Assembly (NCBI GenBank): GCA_014239855.1 | Contig: JAAZXY010000002.1 | Location: 62,001-126,000 of the forward strand | Source: Acidimicrobiales bacterium | GTDB taxonomy: Bacteria; Actinomycetota; Acidimicrobiia; Acidimicrobiales; MedAcidi-G1 | Direction: 5' to 3' | Length of the DNA stretch: 64,000 nucleotides | Shown: positions 32,947-42,564 of the stretch, one piece after another | Layout: each line of letters starts with the position of its first letter | How positions within the stretch are numbered: the first letter of the stretch is position 1 | Made by a program: the position numbers and the translations under genes | Notes under the pieces: generated by a model | What the model saw: the letters and a program-made list of their open reading frames with translations, nothing else | Database searches by the model: none | What the model was told of the DNA's origin: nothing

Positions 32947-32964
32947 GCCGACCTGATGGTCGGC
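32947..32964 (-). terminator. Hairpin directly after nfeD
   Basis: GCCGACC (32947-32953) and GGTCGGC (32958-32964) form a perfect 7-bp stem with a 4-nt loop. It begins at the base following the nfeD stop codon. No U tract follows, so termination is uncertain. Confidence 0.45.
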
Positions 32965-34266
32965 TCAGCGTCGCCGGTAGTCGCGGGCCGCACCGTCCAC
33001 CGGCTCGACCTCCAACCACAGGCCGTCGACCCCGGTCACCCGGATGTCGCCACCGGGTTCCACCGGGGTGGCCCGGTTGGTGGTGGCCCGCCACACGGCA
33101 TCGCGCACCCGCACCGTGCCGTTCGGCGACAGCTCGTCCTCGGCGGTGCCTTCCTCACCGATGATCCACTCCCGTCCGATGGTCGGCGTGGAGAAGCGGG
33201 TCCGGACCATGGTCGGCATCCCGCCGACCACACCGGCCACCGTGCCCAACAGCCCGACCACCAGGGTGATCCACGAGAAGGACTGGCCTTCGAAGAGGAA
33301 CACCGAGCCGACAACCAGGGCGATCGTGCCGATGATCGACCACAGGCGCGGTACACCGGCCTGAACGTCGATGGCGAAGCCCACGAAGGCGAACACGAGC
33401 ACGCCCACCGCCCATGCCCGGGCCGGCAGGACGCCCAGGCCGTAGGTCGACAGGAGGAAGCATCCGGCACCGATGACACCGGCGATGCCCACGCCCGCCG
33501 TGTACAGCTCGAAGACCAGCAGCCCCAGACCGATCAGCAGCAGCAGGTAGGCCACCGCCGGACTGGCCACCGTGTGGAAGAACTGGGCCACCACGTCGAG
33601 TTGGCGGAAGCGGGTCGGGGTGACGGGCTGGATTGACGGGCCGTCGTCGCCGTCGACCGTCCGGACCTCGAATCCGGGCACCCCCACCAGCTGTTCCAGG
33701 AGCACGGGAGCGGGACGGGCCAGACCGCGTTCGATGGCCTCGTCGTAACCCACGGCCCGGTCCACCAGATCGGTGTTAGCGGGCAGACCGAACGGCAGGC
33801 CGAAGCCGTCACCCAGGACGGGTTCGCCCAAGGCTCCGAGGTGGGCGCCGGGCGCGATGCCGACGTCATCACCGAGGGCCACCAGCCGGGCCATCGGCCC
33901 GGTGGCCTCGGCACCCGACGGTCCGACCCAGAACGAGACGGGGACCGGTGCGGCCACGATCAGTTCAGCCAGACGGACCAGTTCGGCGTCGTCGACCACC
34001 GAGGTGGTGCTGTCGACCTGGAAGACCACGGCGACCGTCTCGACCGGGTCGAGGGACTGGAGGACGTCGGCCAGCATGTCGACCAGCACCGGATCCAGGA
34101 AGCCCTGGACCTCCACCACGTCGACCACGGCCGGCGGGGTGTGCACCTCGCCCTCGTGTTCGGAATGGGCCATGGCGGCTGGTGCACCGAGGCCCACGAG
34201 GGCTGTCACGACCAGCAGGCCGGCCACCACACGGCGGATGACGGGGAGGGAAGGGGTGAGGTGCAT
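32965..34266 (-). CDS. NfeD-family membrane protein with ClpP-like N-terminal domain
   Basis: Encodes 433 residues with a signal peptide (LLVVTALVGLGAPAAMAHS). A ClpP/SppA-like periplasmic domain follows: VDVVEVQGFLDPVLVDMLADVL and PVSFWVGPSGAEATGPMARLVALGDDVGIAPGAHLGA. Where active NfeD proteases have S-A-G, this protein reads T-G-P, so the nucleophile appears lost. Four or five membrane helices follow (VAYLLLLIGLGLLVFELYTAGVGIAGVIGAGCFLLS), then a C-terminal OB fold (GREWIIGEEGTAEDELSPNGTVRVRDAVWRATT). NfeD proteins partner with membrane stomatins. No stomatin gene is adjacent. Confidence 0.87.
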   Translation of the reverse strand: MHLTPSLPVIRRVVAGLLVVTALVGLGAPAAMAHSEHEGEVHTPPAVVDVVEVQGFLDPVLVDMLADVLQSLDPVETVAVVFQVDSTTSVVDDAELVRLAELIVAAPVPVSFWVGPSGAEATGPMARLVALGDDVGIAPGAHLGALGEPVLGDGFGLPFGLPANTDLVDRAVGYDEAIERGLARPAPVLLEQLVGVPGFEVRTVDGDDGPSIQPVTPTRFRQLDVVAQFFHTVASPAVAYLLLLIGLGLLVFELYTAGVGIAGVIGAGCFLLSTYGLGVLPARAWAVGVLVFAFVGFAIDVQAGVPRLWSIIGTIALVVGSVFLFEGQSFSWITLVVGLLGTVAGVVGGMPTMVRTRFSTPTIGREWIIGEEGTAEDELSPNGTVRVRDAVWRATTNRATPVEPGGDIRVTGVDGLWLEVEPVDGAARDYRRR

Positions 34267-34363
34267 CACGGAGCGGGGAGAGAGAAAAAGGTCAGTGGCG
34301 GAAGGACCGTACGGGCCCGACCGACGGCCAAGCCTAGGAGCCCTGAACCGGTGACGGTTCGGG

Positions 34364-34708
34364 TCAGACGCCCGCTTCGCCGAGGGCCAGCGCGGCCTCC
34401 TCGACGGTCTCACGCACCGGCACGATCCGATCGAAGCCCGTGGTGTGCAGCAGTCGGGTCAGCGCCGGGCGGTTGCAGGCCACGGCCACGTCGCCGTCGT
34501 TCTCCCGGGCCCGCCGGATGCCGCCGATGAGCGCACCGAGACCGGCCGAATCCATGAACGGCACGTCGGAGAGGTCGACCAGGATGAAGGCCTCGACGGC
34601 CAGATCGGTCAACGACTCGCGGAACTGGGCCACCGTGTAGGCGTCGAGTTCGCCGGCGGGTCGGCACAGGACGTAGCCATCGTGTCGTTCGACCGTGATC
34701 TCGAGCAT
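34364..34708 (-). CDS. Anti-sigma factor antagonist (STAS domain)
   Basis: Encodes 114 residues. The STAS fold reads MLEITVERHDGYVLCRPAGELDAYTVAQFRESLTDLA...ILVDLSDVPFMDSAGLGALIGGIRRAREND. The serine of MDSAGLG is the phosphosite. Upstream AGGAGG is 8 nt before ATG 34708, which decides the start against a longer in-frame reading. It is divergent from a single-domain receiver protein. Its cognate anti-sigma kinase is not adjacent, though one lies at 9688-10158. Confidence 0.9.
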   Translation of the reverse strand: MLEITVERHDGYVLCRPAGELDAYTVAQFRESLTDLAVEAFILVDLSDVPFMDSAGLGALIGGIRRARENDGDVAVACNRPALTRLLHTTGFDRIVPVRETVEEAALALGEAGV

Positions 34709-34816
34709 CGGGGTCGCCTCCTGACCGGTTCGACGTGCGTGGAGGCACGTCTGTTGGGGGAAACGTAGTCGGCCGACGGCGGCAACGGTCACCGACCCCC
34801 CGGTACGCTCCGGCCC

Positions 34817-35212
34817 ATGAGCGAGACCCCTGCATCGGCAACTGGCCTCTCCACGGTGCTGGTGGCCACCGACGCCGACCACGTCCACGACGAGGTGGAC
34901 GCGGCTCTGGGCGGCGACCACACGGTGGTCCGGGTGCACGCCGGGGCCGAGGTGTTGGCCGCGGTGGCCGCCCACCAGCCGGCGCTGGTGGTGCTCGACC
35001 TCCAGATCGGCAACATGGGCGGGATGGCCACCTGTATGGACCTACGCCTCGAACAGCGGGCCGACCGGATTCCCATGCAGCGGATCGTGATGCTCCTGGA
35101 CCGTGACGCGGACGTGTTCCTGGCCCAGCGGGCCGAGGCCGACGCCTGGATGGTCAAGCCGGTCGACGCGCTGGTCCTCCGACGCACCGCCCGCGACGCA
35201 CTGGTGGCCTGA
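34817..35212 (+). CDS. Single-domain response-regulator receiver protein
   Basis: Encodes 131 residues with a CheY-like fold. The phosphoacceptor Asp is in [16 protein letters not shown], and the conserved Lys is in [11 protein letters not shown]. The first acidic pair (TDADHVHDE) is present but degenerate. There is no output domain, so it may signal by protein contact, perhaps to the STAS system across the divergent promoter. TACGCT ends 7 nt before the ATG, consistent with a leaderless mRNA. Confidence 0.85.
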   Translation: MSETPASATGLSTVLVATDADHVHDEVDAALGGDHTVVRVHAGAEVLAAVAAHQPALVVLDLQIGNMGGMATCMDLRLEQRADRIPMQRIVMLLDRDADVFLAQRAEADAWMVKPVDALVLRRTARDALVA

Positions 35213-35255
35213 CCCGCCGGTCCCCGTAGGGCGCCGGTACCCTTGCCCGCTGAAT

Positions 35256-35332
35256 CGGGTAGTGGCGCAGCTTGGTAGCGCGCCTCGTTCGGGACGAGGA
35301 GGTCGTGGGTTCAAATCCCGCCTACCCGACCA
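35256..35332 (+). tRNA. tRNA-Pro (anticodon CGG)
   Basis: A 77-nt tRNA with encoded CCA. Acceptor CGGGTAG/CTACCCG, anticodon arm CCTCGT-TCGGGA-CGAGG with anticodon CGG, T arm GTGGG-TTCAAAT-CCCGC. TACCCT (35238-35243) is a plausible -10 element. Confidence 0.96.
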
Positions 35333-35369
35333 GTCCAATAAGGGGCGTCAGCCCATCAGGAGGAATCCA

Positions 35370-35561
35370 ATGGCCACCTACACCTGCGCTTCATGCGGAA
35401 TGTCCGTCAACGCCACCTGTGGAGCGTGCGACGCTCCGCTGGTGAACGCCACCCTGACCAAGGACGACGGATCGACCGTGCAGGTCTCCAAGTGCCCCAA
35501 CGACCACGGGAAGATCAAGTCCCCGCTGTGCTGTGGCGCCGACATGGCGTGCGCGCTCTGA
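35370..35561 (+). CDS. Small cysteine-rich (zinc-ribbon-like) protein
   Basis: Encodes 63 residues with eight cysteines: TCASCGMSVNATCGACDAPL gives two C-x2-C pairs, followed by SKCPNDHGKIKSP and LCCGADMAC. The paired knuckles suggest a zinc ribbon or a metal-binding carrier. I know no function. A strong AGGAGG site lies 7 nt before the ATG, implying good expression, and it directly follows tRNA-Pro, possibly on one transcript. Confidence 0.8.
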   Translation: MATYTCASCGMSVNATCGACDAPLVNATLTKDDGSTVQVSKCPNDHGKIKSPLCCGADMACAL

Positions 35562-35622
35562 TCTGACTCTGGATTCTGACCGGCCCTGACGGGTCGGGCC
35601 GATTCCTGGTCGGTACCGCCGA

Positions 35623-36279
35623 TCAGCAGAGACGGAACACGGCCACCGGCGACGTCAGGTCCACGTTGGGCCCCGCTCCGTAGGTGGCCACCCGACGGAC
35701 GGTCGGTTCGGTGATGGTTCCGGCGACCACGTCGGCGGCGAACCGGGCCTCGAACCCGTGGGCCGTGAAGTGGTCGGGGTTGATCCCGATGGCGAACAAC
35801 GCCCCGGGCCGGGCGATGCGGTACAGCTCATCGAACGCTTCGGGCCCCACATGGCCATGGGTGAACGTGCCACAACTGGTGATGGCCCCGTAGGAGCCGT
35901 CGGCCAGGGGCAGCACGTCGGTCAGGTCGCCCACGTGAAGGTCCGCGTAGGTGGGGTCGCCCGAGGCCGTGCACTTGGTGCGGGCCTGATCGATCATCTC
36001 CGGCGACAGGTCCAGCCCGTCCAGCGGTGACGGGCAGCGGGGATCGGCCCGCAGCGCCTCGCCGACCAGACCGGTGCCACAACCCACGTCGAGCACCGGT
36101 CCGTCGTCGGGACCCGCCTCGTCGAGGAACGCGCCAGCCACCCCGAGGTGGTACCGGTAGGCGTTGTCGGTGATGAACCCCGACTCGTAGGTGTCGGCCC
36201 ACCGGGCGTAGAGGTCCCGGTTGTCGTCCGGCGTCTCGACCGCGTAGGCGTCACCCAGGTCGAAGTCACCATCTCCCAC
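35623..36279 (-). CDS. Class I SAM-dependent methyltransferase
   Basis: Encodes 218 residues. Motif I is GPVLDVGCGTGLVGEAL, followed by DGLDLSPEMIDQAR (motif II) and YGAITSCGTFTHGHVGPEAFDELYRIARPGALFAIGIN (motifs IV and V). YARWADTYESGF near residue 25 is typical of small-molecule methyltransferases of the UbiE/Williams-Beuren type. GTG 36279 is chosen because GAGGAGG lies about 8 nt upstream. The substrate is not evident. Confidence 0.85.
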   Translation of the reverse strand: MGDGDFDLGDAYAVETPDDNRDLYARWADTYESGFITDNAYRYHLGVAGAFLDEAGPDDGPVLDVGCGTGLVGEALRADPRCPSPLDGLDLSPEMIDQARTKCTASGDPTYADLHVGDLTDVLPLADGSYGAITSCGTFTHGHVGPEAFDELYRIARPGALFAIGINPDHFTAHGFEARFAADVVAGTITEPTVRRVATYGAGPNVDLTSPVAVFRLC

Positions 36280-36398
36280 GGGTCCACCTCCTCTCGGATC
36301 GACCGTCGGGCACGAATGTTCCCGGCAGGCGCGAGGGCGCAAGGTCTATCGGAGGGTCCAGGGCGACACAAGGCCAACCTTGCTGCCCAAAACGCGAC

Positions 36399-36424
36399 GG
36401 AGCCGGGGCGCTGGCCCCGGCTCC
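36399..36424 (-). terminator. Rho-independent terminator after the 79-aa gene
   Basis: A perfect 11-bp inverted repeat GGAGCCGGGGC/GCCCCGGCTCC around a 4-nt loop. On the minus strand it is followed by CGTCGCGTTTTGGG, a short T run. Confidence 0.8.
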
Positions 36425-36459
36425 GGTTCGCGTACTGCTGCGCCCTGAAGGACGCTCGA

Positions 36460-36699
36460 TCAGGCAGCCAGATCGAAGTCGGTGGTGTCCCGGCTGACCT
36501 CGGTGTCGGCCGCCCGGTGAACCGGCGGGACCGGACGCTGGCGGTCGGCCACCATCTGCTCGCCGACGGCCATCATCGTGCGGACGGCACGGTCGCTGGC
36601 CCCCGCGAAGTGGCCGTAGCCGGCCGCCTGGTTCAGGGCCAGAAAGAGGTCCTGCTGGGGGTGCCGGAGGTTGTGGAATGAACGGTTGCTGGAACGCAT
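36460..36699 (-). CDS. Small protein of unknown function (79 aa)
   Basis: Encodes 79 residues starting MRSSNRSFHNLRHPQQDLFLALNQAAGYGHFAGASDRAVRTMMAVGEQMVADRQRP. It is soluble, basic in the first part, with no recognisable domain. Reasons to believe it: it has its own strong terminator at 36399-36424, the ATG at 36699 has a purine-rich AAGAG leader, and more than 200 bp of non-coding sequence lie upstream. Those traits suggest a separately regulated, well-expressed gene. Confidence 0.6.
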   Translation of the reverse strand: MRSSNRSFHNLRHPQQDLFLALNQAAGYGHFAGASDRAVRTMMAVGEQMVADRQRPVPPVHRAADTEVSRDTTDFDLAA

Positions 36700-36913
36700 G
36701 TCTCTTGCTCTTTTTTCGGTGTGGTCCGACGGCCGTCGTCCGGAATCCTCCGGGGGCTCGTCGAAGCTGTTGTTGTGTCTGACCTGCACCTTCGGCAACT
36801 TCCTGCGAAAGTTACCCACCGGTAGGTCGATGCACTGATTCTGGGGCCGGGACCACGCGAATCCACGGCGACTGTGGTCACAGGTGACCCCGGTCGCACC
36901 CCGGAACCCGCCG

Positions 36914-38446
36914 TCAGGAACCGAGGACGATCATCCCTCCGGGCAACGCCAGGTGGTCGGAGAGTTCCTGCTCGTCGGTGGCCATCCGCCAGTCCAGGAG
37001 GGCCGACGCGTACCGGCCCATGGCCGGATGGTCGGCCAACGGTCGCTGCTCCCCCGGATCATCATCGAGGTCGAAATAGATCGGGGACAGACCGGCGAAG
37101 TGGACGTACTTGCCCCGATGGTCCCGGTGCACCGCCAGGTTGCACCGGTGGGCCGGCACGTCGACCAACCCTTCGGCACCCACCCACGCCCGGAAGTCGA
37201 ACTCCCAGTGCACCGCGGTCCGCCAATCATCGGGCGCGCCGCCATCGGCCACCGAACCGTCGAGGAAGGGTCGCAGCGACCGGCCCTGGCACTGGCGGGG
37301 CACCTCGACCCCCGCCAGGTCGAGCACCGTGGGCATCACGTCGATGTTCTCGGTGAAGCCCTCGACCACCCGGCCCTCCGCGGCCGACGCCGTTGAGCCC
37401 GCGGTGACCGTCGCCGCCGGGGCCCGGACGATCAGGGGGATGTGGAACGACTGGTCGTGGAAGCCCAGCTTCGACATGAGGTCGTGGTCGCCCAGCATCT
37501 CTCCGTGGTCCGAGGTCACCACCACGACGGTCTCGTCGGTGGCCCCCAGATCATCCAACGCGGCGAGGAGGCGACCGACCTGATCGTCGACCTCGGCCAT
37601 CATCCCGTAGTAGGTGGCCCGCACCTGTCGGAGATCGAGGTCGTCGGCCGGTGGTCGGTAGGCACCGAAGCCGCGCGCCGCGGCCACGAACGGATGAGGG
37701 TCAGCCCCGTCATACCCCTCGTCGACCAGGGGATCGGGCACCGTCGCCGGGTCTACGAGGTCGTGGAAGGGGGCCGGCACCGTGAACGGCGGGTGGGGTC
37801 GGTAGATCGAGGCGTGGACGAACCACGGGTCACCGACGTCGTCCAACCGGGCCAGTTCATCGATCACCTCCCCCACCAGGAACGCCGTCTCGGTCTCATC
37901 TGCGGCGAACGGGGGAGGCGGCCACGAGGCTCCACGACCCTCGGGGACGGCCATGTCGTCACGAGGTCGCAGGAACCGGTCGCGGTCCGACACGTCGTGA
38001 CCCCGGGCCTCCAACCACCGGTACCAGGGCTCACGATGTTCGGGAAGGTCCAGACCCACCCGGAACCCGGGCAGCGGCCCCTCGTAGTCCCCGAGCCTCG
38101 GGTCGTCGGCCGGCACCGTGCGCGGGTCGACCGTGGTGTCGGTGTGGCCGAACAACACCGGGTCGTACCCGGCGTCCCGCATGGCCAGCGCCACATTGGT
38201 GAAGCGGGCATCCAGCGGGGTGCCGTTCAGGACCGACCGGTGCACGTGCTGGTAGGTACCGGTCAGCAGGCTGGCCCGGCTGGGCCCACAGGGCGCGGCC
38301 TGGGCGAAGTGCGAGGTGAAGCGCACCCCCTCGGCGGCCAGCCGGTCCAGGTTCGGGGTGGACACCGATGGGTGGCCGGCCGATGACAGGCAGTCACCTC
38401 GCCACTGGTCCAGGGTCACCAGCAGGACGTTGGGTCGTCGCATCAT
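36914..38446 (-). CDS. Sulfatase (type I, formylglycine-dependent)
   Basis: Encodes 510 residues. The catalytic cysteine that is oxidised to formylglycine is Cys53 in APCGPSRASLLTG (C-x-P-S-R). Metal ligands are in VTLDQWRGD near the start and in VVVTSDHGEMLGDHDLMSK. There is no signal peptide, so it is probably cytoplasmic. ATG 38446 has GGAAGG 8 nt upstream. Substrate is unknown; marine and soil actinobacteria use such enzymes on sulfated sugars or choline sulfate. No maturase gene is nearby. Divergent from an EamA transporter. Confidence 0.94.
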   Translation of the reverse strand: MMRRPNVLLVTLDQWRGDCLSSAGHPSVSTPNLDRLAAEGVRFTSHFAQAAPCGPSRASLLTGTYQHVHRSVLNGTPLDARFTNVALAMRDAGYDPVLFGHTDTTVDPRTVPADDPRLGDYEGPLPGFRVGLDLPEHREPWYRWLEARGHDVSDRDRFLRPRDDMAVPEGRGASWPPPPFAADETETAFLVGEVIDELARLDDVGDPWFVHASIYRPHPPFTVPAPFHDLVDPATVPDPLVDEGYDGADPHPFVAAARGFGAYRPPADDLDLRQVRATYYGMMAEVDDQVGRLLAALDDLGATDETVVVVTSDHGEMLGDHDLMSKLGFHDQSFHIPLIVRAPAATVTAGSTASAAEGRVVEGFTENIDVMPTVLDLAGVEVPRQCQGRSLRPFLDGSVADGGAPDDWRTAVHWEFDFRAWVGAEGLVDVPAHRCNLAVHRDHRGKYVHFAGLSPIYFDLDDDPGEQRPLADHPAMGRYASALLDWRMATDEQELSDHLALPGGMIVLGS

Positions 38447-38540
38447 TCCGCATCCTTCCAGCCCGCCCGTCTCGCGACGGGACATCCCGGGAGCGCGCCG
38501 GGGCGCAGGCCGGGTGCTCCGCCACCACTAACGTCCGGCG

Positions 38541-39473
38541 ATGGTCAGGACACCCACCTTGCGGTCCCCCTTCGCCCGGATCCCCCGATCCGGTCGCCCC
38601 CTCGGGCTGCTCCTGGCCTTCACCGGGATGTTCCTGGTCTCGTCCGACGCCCTCCTGGTCCGGGTGGCCGAACGTGACTCGGAGGTGGACGGATGGACCA
38701 TCGCCTTCATGGTCGGGGTCTTCTCGTCCCCCGTGGCCTGGAGCCTGGCCGCCCGCAACATCGGTCGTGGCCTGGGGCGGGAGCTGGTCCGATGGCGACG
38801 CCCGCTCCTGGTGACCGGGATACTTAGCGCGGTCGGCACCACGGCGTTCCTGACCGCGGTGACCCTGACCGCGGCATCCAACGTGGTGGCCATCATCGCC
38901 TCGGGTCCCATCTTCGCCGCCGTCCTGGCCCGTATCGCCCTCCATGAACGCACCTCGAGGCGTACCTGGCGGGCCATCGCCCTGACCCTGATCGGCATCG
39001 TGGTCATCGTCGGCGGGTCGATGGCCGGCGGAGGCATCGCCGGCGACCTGGTGGCCCTGTTGGCCATCATGAGCTTCGCCATCAACCTCGTGATCTGGCG
39101 CCGATACCCCGACCTGCCCCGGACCCTGGTGGTCGCCGTCGCCGCCAGCTGCATCTTCCTGATGACCGCCATCCCCGCCGACCCGTCGCTCCTCGACCGC
39201 CGGGCCCTGCTGGCCACCCTGGCCATGGGTGGCTTCTTCGGACCCATTGCCCGGCTGTGCATGTCGACGGCCACCCGCCATGCACCGCCCGCTGAGGTCA
39301 GCCTCTTCACTCCGGTGGAGACGATCGCCGCGTCGATGTGGGTGTGGCTGTGGTTCGACGAGGTGCCGGCCACCCCGACGTTCATCGGCGGCGCCATCGT
39401 GGTCGTCGCGGTGTTCTACGGACTGACCGGTCCAGCCCGCGAGGTCGACCCCGAACCACCGAGACAGGCATGA
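38541..39473 (+). CDS. EamA/DMT-family transporter
   Basis: Encodes 310 residues with about ten membrane helices arranged as two EamA repeats: LLLAFTGMFLVSSDALLVRVAE opens the first half, and the second begins DLVALLAIMSFAINLVIWRR. ETIAASMWVWLWFDEVPATPTFIGGAIVVVAVFYG is the typical last repeat. Probable metabolite exporter; specificity unknown. TAACGT ends 6 nt before the ATG. The stop overlaps the next gene (ATGA). Confidence 0.9.
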   Translation: MVRTPTLRSPFARIPRSGRPLGLLLAFTGMFLVSSDALLVRVAERDSEVDGWTIAFMVGVFSSPVAWSLAARNIGRGLGRELVRWRRPLLVTGILSAVGTTAFLTAVTLTAASNVVAIIASGPIFAAVLARIALHERTSRRTWRAIALTLIGIVVIVGGSMAGGGIAGDLVALLAIMSFAINLVIWRRYPDLPRTLVVAVAASCIFLMTAIPADPSLLDRRALLATLAMGGFFGPIARLCMSTATRHAPPAEVSLFTPVETIAASMWVWLWFDEVPATPTFIGGAIVVVAVFYGLTGPAREVDPEPPRQA

Positions 39474-40015
39474 CTTCCCACGACCCCGTCTCTGGACCCA
39501 TGCCAGATCCGGTGTTCGACCAGTTGGCCGCCCTCGGCATCGACCACGAGGTCATGGCGTGTGACCCGGCGCTGGCCGACACGGCCGACTTCTGTGCCGC
39601 CTACGGCATCGACCCCGCCGACTCGGCCAACGCCATCCTGGTGGCCGGCAAGGCCCGCGAAGGCGAGGACCGGCCCTTCGCCCTCTGTCTGGTGCTGGCC
39701 ACCCACCGCCTCGACGTCAACGGCACGGTCCGCAAGCGCCTGGGTTCCCGCAAGGCCTCGTTCGCCGGAGCCGACGAGACGGCGGCCATGACCGGCATGC
39801 AGATCGGCGGCGTGACCCCGTTCGGCCTGCCCGACGGCTGCACCGTGCCCATCTGGATCGACGCCGACGTGATGGCCCGGGACCGGGTGGTGGTCGGTGG
39901 CGGTTCACGCGACCGCAAGCTGCTGCTGCCACCGGTCGGACTGCTGGCCCTCCCGGGCGCCGAGGCGGTCCAGGACCTGGCGCGACCCTTGCCACCACCA
40001 CAGCCGGAAACCTGA
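39470..40015 (+). CDS. YbaK/aminoacyl-tRNA deacylase-like protein
   Basis: Encodes 181 residues. FDQLAALGIDHEVMACDPALADTADFCAAYGIDPADSANAILVAGK, VNGTVRKRLGSRKASFAGADETAAMTGMQIGGVTPFGLP and DRKLLLPP follow the YbaK/ProX editing-domain pattern, including the conserved Lys in the R-K-A-S-F segment. These proteins hydrolyse misacylated tRNA. The ATG overlaps the upstream EamA stop, so translation is coupled. Confidence 0.88.
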   Translation: MTSHDPVSGPMPDPVFDQLAALGIDHEVMACDPALADTADFCAAYGIDPADSANAILVAGKAREGEDRPFALCLVLATHRLDVNGTVRKRLGSRKASFAGADETAAMTGMQIGGVTPFGLPDGCTVPIWIDADVMARDRVVVGGGSRDRKLLLPPVGLLALPGAEAVQDLARPLPPPQPET

Positions 40016-40053
40016 CCTTCAGACGACTGTTCGGGGGCCTCGCTGGCCGCCCC

Positions 40054-40398
40054 TCAGGAACGCGCCAGGTGTCGGGCCAGGGCGTCACGGGCGCTGCCCG
40101 GAGGCGCCTCGTCGATCAGGTGGCGCACAGTCTCGTCACGCCCCAGAGCGATCAACAGGTCGGCGGCCATGGTGTCCACCACGCACAGGAGGTCCAGTCG
40201 GGTGCCCTCGGTGAGCGGATCGGCAATCAGCCCGTCGATCGACGGACCGGCCGACAACTCGGCCCGGACCAACTTGACGGCTGCAGCCTCCAGTTCGTCG
40301 AGCGCATCCAGCGCCCGCATGACCTGGGTGGCCTGACCTCTGGGAAGTAGGCCTGCCTCCTCAAACCCATCGGCAGCCTGCTGGTCATCGTTCGACAC
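40054..40398 (-). CDS. Hypothetical helical protein (114 aa)
   Basis: Encodes 114 residues from GTG 40398. It is acidic and helical (QATQVMRALDALDELEAAAVKLVRAELSA...GTRLDLLCVVDTMAADLLIALGRDETVRHLIDEAP), soluble, with no recognised motif. CACACT ends 6 nt before the GTG, a weak match to the leaderless pattern. It lies convergent with the YbaK gene and divergent from the MazG gene. Confidence 0.6.
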   Translation of the reverse strand: MSNDDQQAADGFEEAGLLPRGQATQVMRALDALDELEAAAVKLVRAELSAGPSIDGLIADPLTEGTRLDLLCVVDTMAADLLIALGRDETVRHLIDEAPPGSARDALARHLARS

Positions 40399-40475
40399 CC
40401 GGGGAGTGTGGATCGAACACACGCGCGACCGGTGGATGCCCCCTGACCTGCACGGCGACCGGTACCGTCCGCTTC

Positions 40476-40727
40476 GTGGAACTCGCCGAGGTGCAGTCGC
40501 TCATGGAAGACCTGTACGGCGAGGCCGACCGGGCCCGCGGCATTCCGGCCACCGTGGCCTGGCTGTGCGAGGAACTCGGCGAGCTGGCCCAGGCCACCCG
40601 CAAGGGCACGACCGACCAGCAACTCCACGAGTTGGGCGACGTGCTGGCCTGGCTGTCCAGCCTGGCCAATCAACTGGACCTGTCGCTTGACGAGGCGATG
40701 GCCCGTTACGTCACGGACCCGCCCTGA
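40476..40727 (+). CDS. MazG-like nucleotide pyrophosphohydrolase
   Basis: Encodes 83 residues. WLCEELGELAQATRKGTTDQQLHELGDVLAWLSSLANQLDLSLDEAMARY contains the E-E-x-x-E and E-x-x-D metal-binding motifs of single-domain MazG/all-alpha NTP pyrophosphatases, which remove noncanonical or excess NTPs. GTG 40476 follows TACCGT by 7 nt, consistent with a leaderless mRNA; there is no ribosome-binding site. Confidence 0.9.
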   Translation: MELAEVQSLMEDLYGEADRARGIPATVAWLCEELGELAQATRKGTTDQQLHELGDVLAWLSSLANQLDLSLDEAMARYVTDPP

Positions 40728-40761
40728 CCCGACGGGCCTGAACCCACCGGCCGGGTCCGGA

Positions 40762-41856
<1,095 letters not shown>

Positions 41857-42564
41857 CTATTCGGCGGCGGGGGCGAAGAGGTCGGCCATCGACTCCATGA
41901 TCGGGAAGCCACGCCCGCAGGAACCGTCCACGAAGGCCCCCAGCCGCCGGGCCGAGAGGTCCAACTCGTGGGCGTCGACCACCGGCGAGTCGAGGACGTA
42001 GGTGAAGACCAGGGCCTGGAGGCGGGGCATGGTCACCGTGTCGGGATCCAGACGGTCCAGCTGGATCCCCAGATCGGCGTACACCCGGTTCAGCAGGCCC
42101 ACGTCGGCTCGGAGTTCGGCCGGCACCCGGTTGTTGGTCCATGCCAGGAGATTGCGGGTGGCCAGCAACAGGGCGTGCTGGCTGCGCGGGTCCAGGAGAC
42201 CGTCGTCCGGCAGCACCCTCTCCACCTCGAGGATCAACTCGCCGGACTCCACGGCCAGTTCGGCACAGAATCCGGTGGCCGCCTCGGGGATCGGACCGCC
42301 AGCCAGCGAGGTGGTCGGTGCCGGCTCGGGTTGTGCCGACGTGCTCGGGACCGGCACCACGGTGGTCGAGGCCGACACCATCGAGGTCGGAGACCCCGTG
42401 CCTGAGGGGGCCACGGTGCTGCCCGGCACCGATGGCACGACGGTGATGTCACCAGCGTCCGTCGACGTCCCACCACAGGCCGAGGCCACCAGACCCGTCA
42501 CCGCCACCAGGAGTGGCACCGCGAACCGTGCGACGGACCGGTTCGGCCCGCCACCTCCCGGCAT
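41857..42564 (-). CDS. Lipoprotein of unknown function
   Basis: Encodes 235 residues. The signal peptide ends in lipobox LVASACGG (Cys30), followed by a Thr/Ser/Pro-rich linker of about 65 residues. The mature domain is helical (FCAELAVESGELILEVERVLPDDG...LLLATRNLLAWTNNRVPAELRADVGLLNRVYADLGI) and has paired Cys residues (FCAEL and GSCGRG) that could form a disulfide. It shares its start with the stop of the preceding lipoprotein gene (TGATG), so both are co-translated. The related layout suggests two related surface proteins. Confidence 0.78.
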   Translation of the reverse strand: MPGGGGPNRSVARFAVPLLVAVTGLVASACGGTSTDAGDITVVPSVPGSTVAPSGTGSPTSMVSASTTVVPVPSTSAQPEPAPTTSLAGGPIPEAATGFCAELAVESGELILEVERVLPDDGLLDPRSQHALLLATRNLLAWTNNRVPAELRADVGLLNRVYADLGIQLDRLDPDTVTMPRLQALVFTYVLDSPVVDAHELDLSARRLGAFVDGSCGRGFPIMESMADLFAPAAE

